Assembly (NCBI RefSeq): GCF_024692365.1
Contig: NZ_JAILMR010000036.1
Coordinates: 1 to 64,000, forward strand
Source of the DNA: Ruminococcus sp.
Lineage (GTDB): Bacteria; Bacillota; Clostridia; Oscillospirales; Ruminococcaceae
Length of the DNA stretch: 64,000 nt
Reading direction: 5' to 3'
The position numbers and the translations under genes were made by a program. Positions 32,914 through 43,500 of this stretch are shown in pieces. The notes under the pieces were generated by a model. It was not told the origin of the DNA. It did no database searches and saw only the letters and a list, made by a program, of their open reading frames with translations. Numbering within the stretch: the stretch's first letter is position 1; each line of letters starts with the position of its first letter.

Positions 32914-34182
32914 ATGAAAAAATCAGGAAGAAAAACAATAAGAACTGCTGCGCTGGCATTTGCAGTTATGGCGGCAAGCGTATCTTCTATGGCGGCACAG
33001 AGCGGCGTATTCCCAGCAGCACAGATAACTGCTAACGCTTTATATGATCTTAACGATGATGATTACACTCAGGGCGTTTCGGGAAATCTCAAGTATAAAA
33101 AGTTTTCCGATCATATAGAGATATATGACTGCAACGATGGTACAACTACTTTAAATATCCCATCGACTATTGATGGTCTGCCTGTTACAGGTATCTCGAG
33201 ATATGCTTTCCAGTGCAGCTCCATCACAAGCATCACTTTGCCTGAAAGTATAAAGACTATTGGCTATTATGCATTCTCGATGTCCAATAACCTGACATCG
33301 CTGACTCTGCCTTCAAGCATTGAAGTTGTTGAGATGCACGCTTTCGAGAACTGCAATAATCTTGAAACTATAAAATTCCCGAACAAGCTGGTCAAGATAC
33401 ACGACCACTGCTTTGATTCAACTCCCTGGATGACAGCACAGCGTCAGCAGGGTTCGCTCGTTATTGTAAACGGAGCTCTTATCGATGCTTCTACCGCAAA
33501 GGGTGATGTTACTATACCTTCAAGTGTAAAGTATGTATCGCCCAGCGCATTTGCAAGAAACAACGATGTTACTTCCGTTGTATTCCCTACAGGTGTCAAG
33601 GAAGTATGCGACAACACATTCTTCTATTGCGAAAACCTGACTTCTGTTGATATCAAGGGTGCAACTTACGTTGGTTCGATGGCATTTTCATACTGCAACA
33701 GACTCAGCGAACTGAAGCTTTCAGGTGATCTTACAAAGATCGAGGACTATGCTTTCAGTGATATCAACGGCAGTGCTAATATAACATTCTACGGCAGCAG
33801 AGAAAAGTGGGAAAATGTTATAAAGCCCTCTGATATGAAATTCCTGAACAATTCTAATTTCACGTTTGATACCTCTTACATTCCTGATCCCGAGCCTCAG
33901 GGTGATGATTATCCTAAGAATGTCAGGGCTATAACAAATTCACAGTATCACCAGGTACAGTTCGTATGGGATAAGGTACAGGGCGCTGATAAATACGGTA
34001 TCGCAGTATATCTTGCAGGCAAGTGGAGAATACAGAAGTCCAACATCACAACTAACAGCTATGTAACTCCCAAGAATCTGACTCCCGGCATGACCTACAA
34101 GGTTGCAGTTGCCGCAAGAGTTAACGGCAAGTGGAATACGACCGATCCTATCAAGAATGCTATAACTGTTACTATAAAGTAA
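32914..34182 (+). CDS. Secreted BspA-like leucine-rich-repeat protein with FN3-like module
   Basis: 422 residues from the ATG at 32914, which follows GGAG and opens a signal peptide (cleavage near 35); the longer frame from 32794 lacks both. Residues of about 60-310 carry five or six ~23-residue repeats of the BspA/LRR_5 type (SITLPESIKTIGYYAF, SLTLPSSIEVVEMHAF). A PDPEPQ linker leads to a ~95-residue C-terminal module nearly the same as in the GH5 at 17282-19051. It probably acts at the cell surface in binding rather than catalysis. Confidence 0.85.
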   Translation: MKKSGRKTIRTAALAFAVMAASVSSMAAQSGVFPAAQITANALYDLNDDDYTQGVSGNLKYKKFSDHIEIYDCNDGTTTLNIPSTIDGLPVTGISRYAFQCSSITSITLPESIKTIGYYAFSMSNNLTSLTLPSSIEVVEMHAFENCNNLETIKFPNKLVKIHDHCFDSTPWMTAQRQQGSLVIVNGALIDASTAKGDVTIPSSVKYVSPSAFARNNDVTSVVFPTGVKEVCDNTFFYCENLTSVDIKGATYVGSMAFSYCNRLSELKLSGDLTKIEDYAFSDINGSANITFYGSREKWENVIKPSDMKFLNNSNFTFDTSYIPDPEPQGDDYPKNVRAITNSQYHQVQFVWDKVQGADKYGIAVYLAGKWRIQKSNITTNSYVTPKNLTPGMTYKVAVAARVNGKWNTTDPIKNAITVTIK

Positions 34183-34204
34183 TTATCGGTTTTGGAGAAT
34201 ATTT

Positions 34205-34232
34205 AACGGCAGTTTCTTTTGAAACTGCCGTT
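34205..34232 (+). terminator. Terminator of the LRR protein gene
   Basis: Perfect stem AACGGCAGTTTC / GAAACTGCCGTT with a TTTT loop, then a T-run. Confidence 0.88.
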
Positions 34233-34274
34233 TTTTTGTGTATAAAGATGTTGAGCTGAAACGGATAATCCGAT

Positions 34275-34718
34275 TCAGTAACTCGTTTTGTTCTCAATGT
34301 CACGATATTCGCAGAAAACTTCAAGGCATTCCTTGCGGTCGAGTTCTTCGAGGATATCTGCGGGTTCGTTGTAAAACTGCTGATCCCTGAAACCGATCTT
34401 ATCCGTATCGGAAATATTGCAGCCGTAATACACTTTACGGATATTCGACCATTGGATAGCACCCAGACACATAGGACAAGGTTCTGCTGTGGTGTAGAGT
34501 TCACAGCCTGACAGATCGAATGTATCAAGCACCTTACAGGCGTTGCGTATCGCCATTATCTCTCCGTGACAGGTGGGGTCTTTTTGCAGAATGACTTCAT
34601 TATGTCCTCTGCCGATGATATCGCCATCTTTTACGATAACACACCCGAAGGGACCTCCGTGTCCTGCGTGGATACCGTTTCTTGCTTCTTCAACAGCCAA
34701 TGCCATAAATCTATCCAT
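34275..34718 (-). CDS. Guanine/nucleoside deaminase (GuaD-like)
   Basis: 147 residues from the ATG at 34718, preferred because AAGGTGG precedes it; a GTG at 34733 overlaps that site. Zinc deaminase motifs are intact: CHGEI (His ligand and catalytic Glu) and EPCPMC (two Cys ligands). GGPFGCVIVKDG and the C-terminal SDTDKIGFRDQQFYNE part resemble Bacillus GuaD more than tRNA adenosine deaminase TadA. It likely deaminates guanine to xanthine. It stands alone and ends near the LRR terminator. Confidence 0.8.
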   Translation of the reverse strand: MDRFMALAVEEARNGIHAGHGGPFGCVIVKDGDIIGRGHNEVILQKDPTCHGEIMAIRNACKVLDTFDLSGCELYTTAEPCPMCLGAIQWSNIRKVYYGCNISDTDKIGFRDQQFYNEPADILEELDRKECLEVFCEYRDIENKTSY

Positions 34719-34779
34719 ATCTGCATATCCCACCTTTTTAATATATTCCTCTGAAAGACATTAAATACTATATCTGATA

Positions 34780-35961
34780 TTATTCAAGTGAAGCCTTTGC
34801 AGCGATCTTGTAGATCTGTGTTACATCTTCCGATGACAGGTGAACAAAACCGCCTGTTCTGCCGTCACCGAGACCGAATTTTTCGGTGAGGGCTGGGATA
34901 TCTTCTTCCTTAGCACCAAGTTCTGCAAAGTTTATCGGCATACCGATGTCATGCAGGAATCTGCGGAAAGCTTTTATGCCTGAGATCGCTGTGTTCTCGG
35001 GATTTTCAAAATCCATATTGCAGCCGAAAACTCTAACAGCCATCTGGCAGAAACGCATGATATTATGCTTATAAACAAACTCCATCCATGCGGGCATGAT
35101 AACGGCAAGTCCCGCACCGTGAGCGCAATCATACAAAGCGGAAAGTTCATGCTCGATGCCGTGGCTGTTCCAGTCCTGCTCTCTGCCAACGCCTACGATA
35201 TTGTTGTGTGCGACCATTCCTGCCCACATGATATTCGCTCTTGCTTCATAATTATTGGGGTCTGCTATAACTCTGGGGGTTTCTTTTACCATAGTCATGA
35301 GCACAGCCTCACAAAGACGGTCAGTTATCTCGACATCGGTGGTGTTGGTGAAATATCTTTCAAAAACGTGCGCCATGATATCGGTAGCACCGCAGGCTGT
35401 CTGATAAGCGGGAAGTGTCTGGGTCAGCTCGGGATTCATTACCGAGAACTTAGGACGCAGTGCGTCAGAACCTGCACCTCTTTTGAGCATACCGTCCTCT
35501 TTGGTGATAACTGAATCTCCCGAACCCTCGCTGCCTGCCGCAGCTATGGTCAGAACAGTGCCGACAGGGAGAGCTTTCTCGATGCGATTTCCGCTGTAAA
35601 AATCCCAGAAATCGCCGTCATAGGGAACGCCTGCAGCTATCGCTTTGGAAGAATCTATAACAGAACCGCCGCCTACTGCAAGTATAAAGTCGATATTTTC
35701 CTTGCGGCAAAGCTCGATGCCCTTGTATACAAGACCGTCACGAGGATTGGGCTGAACTCCGCCGAGTTCGCAGTAAGCGATACCGCTGTTTTCGAGGGAC
35801 TTCTTGACTCTGTCAAGCAAACCCGATTTTATTGCCGAACTTCCGCCGTAGTGGATAAGAACCTTGCTTCCGCCAAACTTTTTTACATAAGTTCCGCACT
35901 CATTTTCTCTGTCTTTTCCGAATACAAATTCTGTGGGGCTGTAAAAATTGAAGTTATTCAT
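34780..35961 (-). CDS. Iron-containing alcohol dehydrogenase (butanol dehydrogenase type)
   Basis: 393 residues. The NAD(P) part has GGGSVIDSSKAIAAG (about 98-112), and the metal site shows HGIEHELSALYDCAHGAG, whose histidines bind iron in class III alcohol dehydrogenases. Closest in feel to YqhD/BdhA-type, NADPH-linked aldehyde reductases. Last gene of an epimerase-SDR-alcohol dehydrogenase run, 23 bases after the SDR; start follows GGAGG. May remove sugar-derived aldehydes or form ethanol; the specific substrate is not readable. Confidence 0.88.
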   Translation of the reverse strand: MNNFNFYSPTEFVFGKDRENECGTYVKKFGGSKVLIHYGGSSAIKSGLLDRVKKSLENSGIAYCELGGVQPNPRDGLVYKGIELCRKENIDFILAVGGGSVIDSSKAIAAGVPYDGDFWDFYSGNRIEKALPVGTVLTIAAAGSEGSGDSVITKEDGMLKRGAGSDALRPKFSVMNPELTQTLPAYQTACGATDIMAHVFERYFTNTTDVEITDRLCEAVLMTMVKETPRVIADPNNYEARANIMWAGMVAHNNIVGVGREQDWNSHGIEHELSALYDCAHGAGLAVIMPAWMEFVYKHNIMRFCQMAVRVFGCNMDFENPENTAISGIKAFRRFLHDIGMPINFAELGAKEEDIPALTEKFGLGDGRTGGFVHLSSEDVTQIYKIAAKASLE

Positions 35962-35984
35962 AGATATCCTCCTTTATATAGGTC

Positions 35985-36746
35985 TTAAAGTCCGATTGAA
36001 CCTGTGTATACGGGAATCTCGCTTTCAGCTTTCTTGACTGCTTCTTCAAGTGTCATGCCATGGAAATTGCCTGCTGCAAAGTCTCTTCCCGACTTTTTGT
36101 CATCGATGAATGCACCGACCACAACTCCGGGCAAAGCGCTGTCAGGGTCATTTGGTGCATGGGGACCGCCGAGATCTGTTCTGCACCAGCCCGGATCGGT
36201 AATGTTTATGCAGATGTCAGTGCCGTTATATTTAGATGCCAGATCCATAGTCACCTTGTCGAGTGCAGCCTTGCTGGCGCTGTATCCTGCCTGCTCGGGT
36301 TCAAGACGGATGCCGCTGGTGGTGTTGACAATGCGTCCGAAACCTGTTTTGCCCATTTTTGAAAGGAAATGATAGGTTATCATCATGGGTGCTATGGTGT
36401 TTATTTTGAAGCTTGCTTCATAATCCGAAGCGGGAGTATCAAGATATTCTGTTCTGTAAGCCACCTGAATGCCTGCATTGTTCAGGACGATATCAACTGT
36501 CACGCCAAGAGCATCGATATCGGCAAGCATTTTTTCGACCTGTGCTATGTCGGAAAATTCAGCACCGACAGCATAAGCCTGTACGCCCAGCGCTTTTGCT
36601 TCTGCGACTATCTTTTCACAGTGTTCGGGAGTTCTGCCGTGAACTATAAGATTGCAGCCGCGTTCAGCCATAAACAGAGCCGCTCTGTATCCGATACCTC
36701 TTGCCGCGCCTGTGATAAACGCCCAGCGTCCTTTTACATCAACCAT
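35985..36746 (-). CDS. Short-chain dehydrogenase/reductase
   Basis: 253 residues. Classical SDR: cofactor loop TGAARGIG (about 12-19), NNAG motif, catalytic Ser in NTTSG and the YSASK active site. Its ATG lies inside the end of the upstream epimerase gene (ATGGTTGA), so the two are coupled. The substrate is unknown. Confidence 0.9.
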   Translation of the reverse strand: MVDVKGRWAFITGAARGIGYRAALFMAERGCNLIVHGRTPEHCEKIVAEAKALGVQAYAVGAEFSDIAQVEKMLADIDALGVTVDIVLNNAGIQVAYRTEYLDTPASDYEASFKINTIAPMMITYHFLSKMGKTGFGRIVNTTSGIRLEPEQAGYSASKAALDKVTMDLASKYNGTDICINITDPGWCRTDLGGPHAPNDPDSALPGVVVGAFIDDKKSGRDFAAGNFHGMTLEEAVKKAESEIPVYTGSIGL

Positions 36747-37758
36747 TCATATTCTCCTTTGCTTTTTCGATTGTATCTATTACCTTGTTGCACCAAAGGT
36801 CAAATTCCTTGTCCTCATGCTGATATTCGGGGTGTGCAAGGATATTTTTAACTGTCATTTCGATACCCTTGGCTGCGCTTATTTCCGCCTTGAAATCGGG
36901 AACGACCGATTTCAGCTTTGAATTATCAAAGATCACCGAGTTAGCTTTATCGCCGATAAGACTGCCTGTAAAATCGTAATCTTTGCCCATGTCAGCAAGC
37001 ATCTGCGAGGATACATAGTAGGGTTTCAGTTCAACACCCAGCGCATCAGCGATAGCCTTGTATATTGTGTTCCAGCTGACGCTTTCATCAGAGGTGATAT
37101 GATAAGCCTGTCCGATAGCTTCCTTTTTGCCGATAAGTCCCACAAAGCCTTTTGCGAAATCGCTGTTGTGGGTTATCGTCCAGAGTGATGAACCGTCGCC
37201 GTGTATTATTACGGGCTTTCCGTCTATGATACGTCTGATGACCTGCCAGCTTCCGCCATTGCCGTGTACGCCGAGAGGTACGCTGCGTTCGTCATAGGTG
37301 TGGCTGGGTCGGACGATAGTAACAGGAAAACCGTCTTTGCAGTATCTTTCAAAAAGATACTCCTCGCTGGCTTTTTTGTTTCTTGAATATTCCCAGTAAG
37401 GATTTTCAAGAGGAGTTTCCTCGGTTATGAGATAGCTCTGAGGCGGTTTCTGATAAGCAGAAGCCGAGCTTATATAAATATACTGTTTAGTCTTTCCGTT
37501 GAAAAGCCTGAAATCTCTTTCGACCTGTGAGGGAACGAATCCGATAAATTCCGCCACGCAGTCGAATTCCATATCTTTTATCTTTTCAGCAGTTTCTTCC
37601 TCGTTGTTGATATCAGCCGTTATGAACCTGATATTTCCTTCAAGTCCGCTGTTTCTGCTTCCTCTGTTCAGCAGATATACTTCATTATCACCTGACAAAA
37701 GCAATTTCGTTATTGCCATGCTGATAGTTCCCGTGCCGCCGATAAGCAATACTCTCAT
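36739..37758 (-). CDS. NAD-dependent epimerase/dehydratase-like protein
   Basis: 339 residues from the ATG at 37758 after AAGGAGG; the frame to 37809 has no ribosome site. An extended-SDR Rossmann fold opens with RVLLIGGTGTISM, and a YSRNK pair fits the SDR catalytic Tyr/Lys. The C-terminal half with YYVSSQMLADMG and GDKANSVIFDNSKLK resembles nucleotide-sugar-type epimerases. First of three oxidoreductase genes in one run; an AraC gene upstream faces the same direction. Confidence 0.82.
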   Translation of the reverse strand: MRVLLIGGTGTISMAITKLLLSGDNEVYLLNRGSRNSGLEGNIRFITADINNEEETAEKIKDMEFDCVAEFIGFVPSQVERDFRLFNGKTKQYIYISSASAYQKPPQSYLITEETPLENPYWEYSRNKKASEEYLFERYCKDGFPVTIVRPSHTYDERSVPLGVHGNGGSWQVIRRIIDGKPVIIHGDGSSLWTITHNSDFAKGFVGLIGKKEAIGQAYHITSDESVSWNTIYKAIADALGVELKPYYVSSQMLADMGKDYDFTGSLIGDKANSVIFDNSKLKSVVPDFKAEISAAKGIEMTVKNILAHPEYQHEDKEFDLWCNKVIDTIEKAKENMNG

Positions 37759-37916
37759 GGTCAACCTCCTTGGTGGGTCTGTTGTTTTTCCGTGTCCATA
37801 TAATAACAAATCTTCTGGTGCTTTTCAACGGTCTGAGGAAACATTTATAGATTTATACAATTTTTGAGTCTAATAATGATATTTTTATCCGCCAAGTGGT
37901 GTTATAATGTAATACG

Positions 37917-38795
37917 TTATCCACCCGATCTCTTTTTGGATAGACGGAACTGTTTAGGCGTGAGTCCACGCTGACGTTTGAAGCTGCGGATAAAGTGGCT
38001 GCAATCGGAAAAGCCTGTCTGCTGGCTGATGAAAGTCAGGTCGTGATCTGTGAACAGAAGATATTCTTCGGCTTTGAATATACGCATACGCTCGATGTAT
38101 TCCTTGCAGCTCATGCCGTATTGTTCGCGGAACTTCACCGCAAAGCCAGAATAGCTCATGTGGCATTTGTCGGCAATATCAGTGACGCGGATATTTTCAT
38201 CAAGGCAGCTGTCTATATATTCTGCGATATTCTCGATGCCGAAAACATCTGCTGAATTTGCGGGGCAGCCGTTGATGTCAAGTCCCGAAGCTATCCATTT
38301 TCTGACTATCCCGAAAATGAGACGATATATCTGGGCACGCAGGATAATATCTCTGCCGTAAAGATAATGCTCGGTCTCGCGTACACAGTCATCAAAGATC
38401 TCGCGGCAATTGAGTTCTTCCGATTCGGGAGTATTGAAATGTATCTGCATATCATTCGACCTTGCGTACTTGAAAATAGCCGTAACGGAGGGTGCATATG
38501 ACGAAGAATTCTGAAATTTGGCGGGGTCGAATTTCAGTCCCGCGAAAAGGATAGGTTTTCCGTCAGTAGACATTATGGAGTGTACAGCAGAGGGGTACAG
38601 AATTATCAGTTCTCCCTCGGCTACATCATACTGAACACCATCACAGGTAACAGCGGCGTTGCCGTTGAGGATGTACAGGAATTCAGCAAAATAATGCCAG
38701 TGGGGTTTTACGGGAAAGCTCATTTTTTCGGTATCAAAAACGAAAGTTTCAATAGGCGAATTAAGGCTGTCCTGCTTTTCAAAAAGGGAACTCAT
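37917..38795 (-). CDS. AraC-family regulator
   Basis: 292 residues: N-terminal cupin sensor (HWHYFAEFLYILNGNAAVTC, about 32-52) and C-terminal double helix-turn-helix (DIADKCHMSYSGFAVKFREQ; FISQQTGFSDCSHFIRSFKR). It lies upstream of the epimerase/SDR/alcohol dehydrogenase run on the same strand and may control it. Start after AAAGGAA. Confidence 0.88.
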   Translation of the reverse strand: MSSLFEKQDSLNSPIETFVFDTEKMSFPVKPHWHYFAEFLYILNGNAAVTCDGVQYDVAEGELIILYPSAVHSIMSTDGKPILFAGLKFDPAKFQNSSSYAPSVTAIFKYARSNDMQIHFNTPESEELNCREIFDDCVRETEHYLYGRDIILRAQIYRLIFGIVRKWIASGLDINGCPANSADVFGIENIAEYIDSCLDENIRVTDIADKCHMSYSGFAVKFREQYGMSCKEYIERMRIFKAEEYLLFTDHDLTFISQQTGFSDCSHFIRSFKRQRGLTPKQFRLSKKRSGG

Positions 38796-38842
38796 AGGCA
38801 GATTCCTTTCAATATTGCAGTTTTTTCCATTTATATATAATT

Positions 38843-38871
38843 ATTGTAACACAAATATTAAGAAAAATCAA
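38843..38871 (-). promoter_or_regulatory. Promoter of AraC gene
   Basis: Minus-strand TTGATT (38871-38866), 17 bases, TACAAT (38848-38843). Confidence 0.55.
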
Positions 38872-38903
38872 TACTGTAATCAAAAAAGGGGAGGATCTTT
38901 TTA

Positions 38904-40280
38904 ATGAACAGTACTTCCGATCTTACGCAAGGCAGACCGTTCAAGCTTATTATGCGCTTTTTCTTTCCGTTGTTGCTGACGAATTCTTTACAGCAGCTGT
39001 ATTCATTCGCTGATACAGCGATAGTCGGAAAAGGTCTGGGTGACGATTCCCTTGCGGCAGTAGGAAATATGTCATCGCTGTGCTTTTTGATAATAGGTTT
39101 TTCGATGGGGCTTTCAAACGGCTTTTCGATTCTGATCGCGCAGAGCTTCGGCGAAAAGAACATGGATAAGCTTCGCAGAACGCTTGCACATTCTATTGAA
39201 CTTGCTGTTATTATAACAGTACTGCTGACACTTTTCAGTGCTGTGTTCCTCAGACCGATACTCGGACTGCTTAGAACAGATCCTTCGATAATCGAGGAAA
39301 GCCTACAATACGGCTATATACTTTTCGGCGGACTGGCTGCTACCATAATGTACAATATGTGCGCGGGTATCCTGCGTGCTTTGGGTGACAGCAAAACACC
39401 GCTGAAAGCTATAATAGTATCATCGGTCATGAATATCACCCTAAACTCGGTATTCATTTTCGTTTTCCACTGGGGAGTAAGAGGTGCAGCAATAGCAACG
39501 ATACTTTCTCAGGTATTCTCGGGTGCGGTATGTTTTGATAAACTGCACAAAACCGATTTCCTTGCGCTTTCAAAGTCTGATTTTTCACATGACGCAAAAA
39601 TGTATTCCGTTCTTCTCGGAAACGGCATACCTATGGCACTTATGAATTCCATAACTGCTGTCGGCTGTATGGCAGTGCAGTATTTTGTAAACGGTCTGGG
39701 AGTTGCGTTCACTTCGGCATATTCTGCTTGCAGCAGGTATCTGAATATGTTCATGCAGCCTGCCGCAACCGCGGGTGCTGCAATGTCTTCCTACACAAGC
39801 CAGAATTACGGCGCAAAGCGTTTCGACAGGATATGGGACGGCTTGAAGGTCTGTCTTGGTATAGCAGGTGCGGCATATCTTGTGTTCGGTTCGGTAATGG
39901 TTTTCTTCCCGAAATGGCTTGCTTCACTGATACTTTCAGGCGAAAAGCAGATAAGCTACGCGGCTGAATTCCTGCCTGTATGCGGAGTTATGATACTTGC
40001 CGTTGATATGCTTTTCGTTATCAGGAACGGCGTGCAGGGAATGGGATTCCCCTTTGTGCCTATGCTTTCGGGCATAGCTGAAATGGTGCTTCGTATCGGT
40101 GCGATAGTTCTGCTTATTGAAGGTTTGGGCTTCAAAGCCACAGCATTCGCTGAGATATTCGCGTGGGTAGGCGCACTGCTGATAAATACAGCTGCGTTCA
40201 TCGTGATATTTGCCCGTGAAAAGGCTAAATATTCCGATAAGCAGAAATGCATTGCAAACTTCGCGCATTCCGCAAGATAA
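38904..40280 (+). CDS. MATE-family efflux transporter
   Basis: 458 residues and about twelve membrane segments. Early TDLTQGRPFKLIMRFFFPLL and DTAIVGKGLGDDSLAAVG are typical of the DinF/NorM-like MATE branch in Firmicutes. It should export drugs or organic cations using a sodium or proton gradient. It starts after GGGGAGG, diverges from the AraC gene, and ends at a clear terminator. Confidence 0.9.
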   Translation: MNSTSDLTQGRPFKLIMRFFFPLLLTNSLQQLYSFADTAIVGKGLGDDSLAAVGNMSSLCFLIIGFSMGLSNGFSILIAQSFGEKNMDKLRRTLAHSIELAVIITVLLTLFSAVFLRPILGLLRTDPSIIEESLQYGYILFGGLAATIMYNMCAGILRALGDSKTPLKAIIVSSVMNITLNSVFIFVFHWGVRGAAIATILSQVFSGAVCFDKLHKTDFLALSKSDFSHDAKMYSVLLGNGIPMALMNSITAVGCMAVQYFVNGLGVAFTSAYSACSRYLNMFMQPAATAGAAMSSYTSQNYGAKRFDRIWDGLKVCLGIAGAAYLVFGSVMVFFPKWLASLILSGEKQISYAAEFLPVCGVMILAVDMLFVIRNGVQGMGFPFVPMLSGIAEMVLRIGAIVLLIEGLGFKATAFAEIFAWVGALLINTAAFIVIFAREKAKYSDKQKCIANFAHSAR

Positions 40281-40330
40281 CTTCAAAAGCTGATATAACT
40301 TAGCATTCCAGAACTTTGTTCTTCCATATT

Positions 40331-40365
40331 AACGTCCCTCAATCGGTCACTCCTTGAGGGGCGTT
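40331..40365 (+). terminator. Terminator of the MATE gene
   Basis: Stem AACGTCCCTCAA / TTGAGGGGCGTT (one G-T or mismatch), then TTAATTAT. Confidence 0.75.
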
Positions 40366-40503
40366 TAATTATGCTGTAAATACGTGTGCAGCCGAATGAT
40401 GATCTGTTTTGCTTAAAATTTTTAATATCTTGTGATTTCGCCCAATATCGCTAATGAATATTTGTTTAGTTATTTGAAATTTCATATAATATTAATTGTT
40501 GTA

Positions 40504-40532
40504 TTGATTTCCTTGACAAAATAGTGTATACT
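40504..40532 (+). promoter_or_regulatory. Promoter of the PAS/GGDEF/EAL gene
   Basis: TTGATT, 17 bases, TATACT. A nearby TTGACA (40513) has a poor spacing to TATAAT. Confidence 0.5.
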
Positions 40533-40573
40533 ATAATAAATACACTTTGCCTTGAGTGCAGGAGGTATTATTT

Positions 40574-43500
40574 ATGATATACAATGATCCCGTTTTCTTA
40601 AAGATCGCAGAAGCACTGCTGGTCGAATTTACAGGTATATATTACATCAATGCGGCAACAAGCGAGTATTGGTGGTATTCCACTGATGCCTCATCACGGT
40701 CGCTTAAAGCTGAACAGGGCGGCAAGGACTTTTTTGCTGATCTGGAAAAAGATGTTGAACGTGTTATATATGAAGAGGACAGACATATTTTCCTGCAGGA
40801 CATCAGGAGAGAGAAGCTTCTCTCGTTTCTGGAGAAAGGTGACGAGTACAGGATAGAGTATCGCGTGATACTCAGCGGAGAGCCTGTTTATCATGCCCTG
40901 AGTCTTATAAGGGGTGTGGGTGAAGATGCTGATCATTTTGTTCTCGGCATAAAGAATGTTGATAAGGAAGTAAGAGAACGTCAGAAGGCTGAAAAGAACG
41001 AGCATGAGCTTGAGGTCTATTATCAGATCGCGGGCAGCCTTGCTGCGCATTATGATACACTTTACTATGTTGATATTGAAACTAACGGTTACTTTGAGTA
41101 TTCCTCAACCGATGCATTCAAGAGCCTTAATGTTCCTGCAACAGGTGATGATTTTTTCAGCGAGAGCAATAAGAATCTGAAGAAATATGTTCACCCTGAA
41201 GATCAGGAGAAAGTTATCACGCAGTTTGAAAAGCAGAGGATACTTGAAAATCTGCAAAAAGTAAAGTCGTTCAGCCTGACGTACAGGCTCATGGTGGGCG
41301 GTTCTGTGATGCACTGCCGCTGCTTACAGATATGGGCAAGCGATAAAAAGCATATCCTCGTGGGCATTGAGAACATCAATGATGAAGTAAAGGCGCAGAA
41401 GCTGCTCGAAGAGACTATGAAAGAGAAAACAGCTTACGGTCGTATTGTGGACTCCCTTGCTTTGCGCTATGATGTTATCTACTATATCGATTGCAGTACA
41501 GGTGAGTATTCAAGATATTCCTCATATCAATCGGCAATCGATAAGTCACTGAGCTTGGACGGCAAGGACTTTTTTGCCGCTGCGGCAATCGTTATAAATA
41601 AACAGGTTCACCCGAAAGACAGGGACAGGATCCTTACGCTCTGCAACAAGGATTATGTCATAACTGCTCTCGACAACAACAGGCAATACATTGCTGATTT
41701 CAGGTTCAGGACACATGGCAGGACTGAGTACACAAGGCTGACTATAATGCGCTCGGACGACAAGACCCATTTTATTGTCGGCTTTGAGAATATAGATGAA
41801 GAGGTCAAGAAAGAACAGGAGCAGATAGAAGCACTCAACAGAGCAAATGATCTTGCAAGGCGCGATGGTCTGACAGAAACCAGAAATATGATCGCTTTCC
41901 GTGAATTCGAGGCTTCAATACAGGAAAGCATAGACAGCGGCGCGGGACATTCTCCCTTTGCTGTTGTTATCTTTGATATCAACGATCTTAAAACGATAAA
42001 TGACCATGACGGTCACAAAGCGGGCGATGAATATATCAAGTCTGCGTGCAGGATAATATGCGGACTTTTTGCCCACAGCCCCGTGTTCAGGATAGGCGGC
42101 GATGAATTTGCAGCGGTGCTTGCGGGTTCTGATTATGAAAAGCGTGTATCTCTTGTTGAAACACTGCGCAAATTATCGATGGAAAACTATATTAAGAATG
42201 ACGGTCCTGTTCTGGCTGTCGGCATAGGTGTTTACGATAAGCTGAATGATAAGAAGTTCGCTGATGTTTTCAAGCGTGCTGACGAGAATATGTATCAGGA
42301 CAAACTCAGGCTGAAAGAGGGCAGACCTGTCGTTGAAAGCAAGAAGCCTGAGGAAACTAAAAAGCGCATACCAGCGGAACGCAAACGACTTCTGGACAGT
42401 ATGTTTGAGATGAACTGCATTTCTGCGGACGGTATGTATATCTACATATGTGATATGAGGTATGATTATTCCAGGTGGTCAAAAGCCGCAGTGGATTCCT
42501 ATGGTTTGCCGTCGGAGTATATGTACGGCGCGGGCGATATCTGGGAGGAACATATCCACGAAGAAGATAAGGAAGCGTATCACCGTGGAATGGCTGATAT
42601 TTTTTCTGGCGTAAGCAAAGGTCATGATATGCAGTACAGGGCTAGAAGGATAAACGGCGAGTACAATGTATGCACCTGCCGCGGCATCGTATTGAAAGAT
42701 GAGAACGGTGAACCCGAATATTTTGCAGGCGCGATTAGAGATCACGGTGTGTACAGCAATATTGACAGCCTTACAGGACTCAGCAATCAATATGGCTTCT
42801 TCGATGAGATACAGTCGAACATTGTCAAAAACAATAAGATGCGTATTGCACTTCTGGGCATAGCGAAGTTTTCGGAGATAAACGAGATCTACGGATATCA
42901 TTTCGGTAATCTTGTGTTGCAGAAGGTTGGACGTTTTCTCTTCGATCACATCGGGAACAACGGATGTGTATACAGGCTGGACGGCACTAAGTTTGCAATA
43001 CTCAGCACGGATATCGATTCTGCCGAAAGATTTAAAAATAAATACAATGAACTGCGTTCACGTTTCAGGGAAGGCATTGTCATCGATGATAAGAAGATAA
43101 TGCTTGAACTCAATGTGGGTCTTATCGATATAGATAATTTCAATATCGACTCGCAGACGGTAATGACTTGTCTGTCCTTTGCGTACAATGAGTCTAAGTT
43201 TAAAAGGCATGGAGATGCAGTTGTATTCAATAACGATCTGGGCAGCGGCAATAAGCAGAGAATAGAGAAATTCCATGCGATCAGAGCCTCGATAGCACAG
43301 GGGTTTGCAGGATTCTACCTGATGTATCAGCCTGTTGTGGACGCAAAGACAGAGAGACTCAAAGGTGCAGAAGCACTTCTCAGGTGGAAAAGTGACGAAT
43401 ATGGCATGGTGCCCCCAGACCATTTTATACCTCTGCTGGAACAGGATCCTATCTTCCCGTCATTGGGTGAATGGATACTCACAACAGCGGTAAAAGATGC

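Noticed and set aside
34275-34733. tRNA adenosine deaminase (TadA)
   Set aside because: The PFGCVIVKDG start and C-terminal GFRDQQFYNE region fit guanine deaminase better; TadA cannot be fully excluded.
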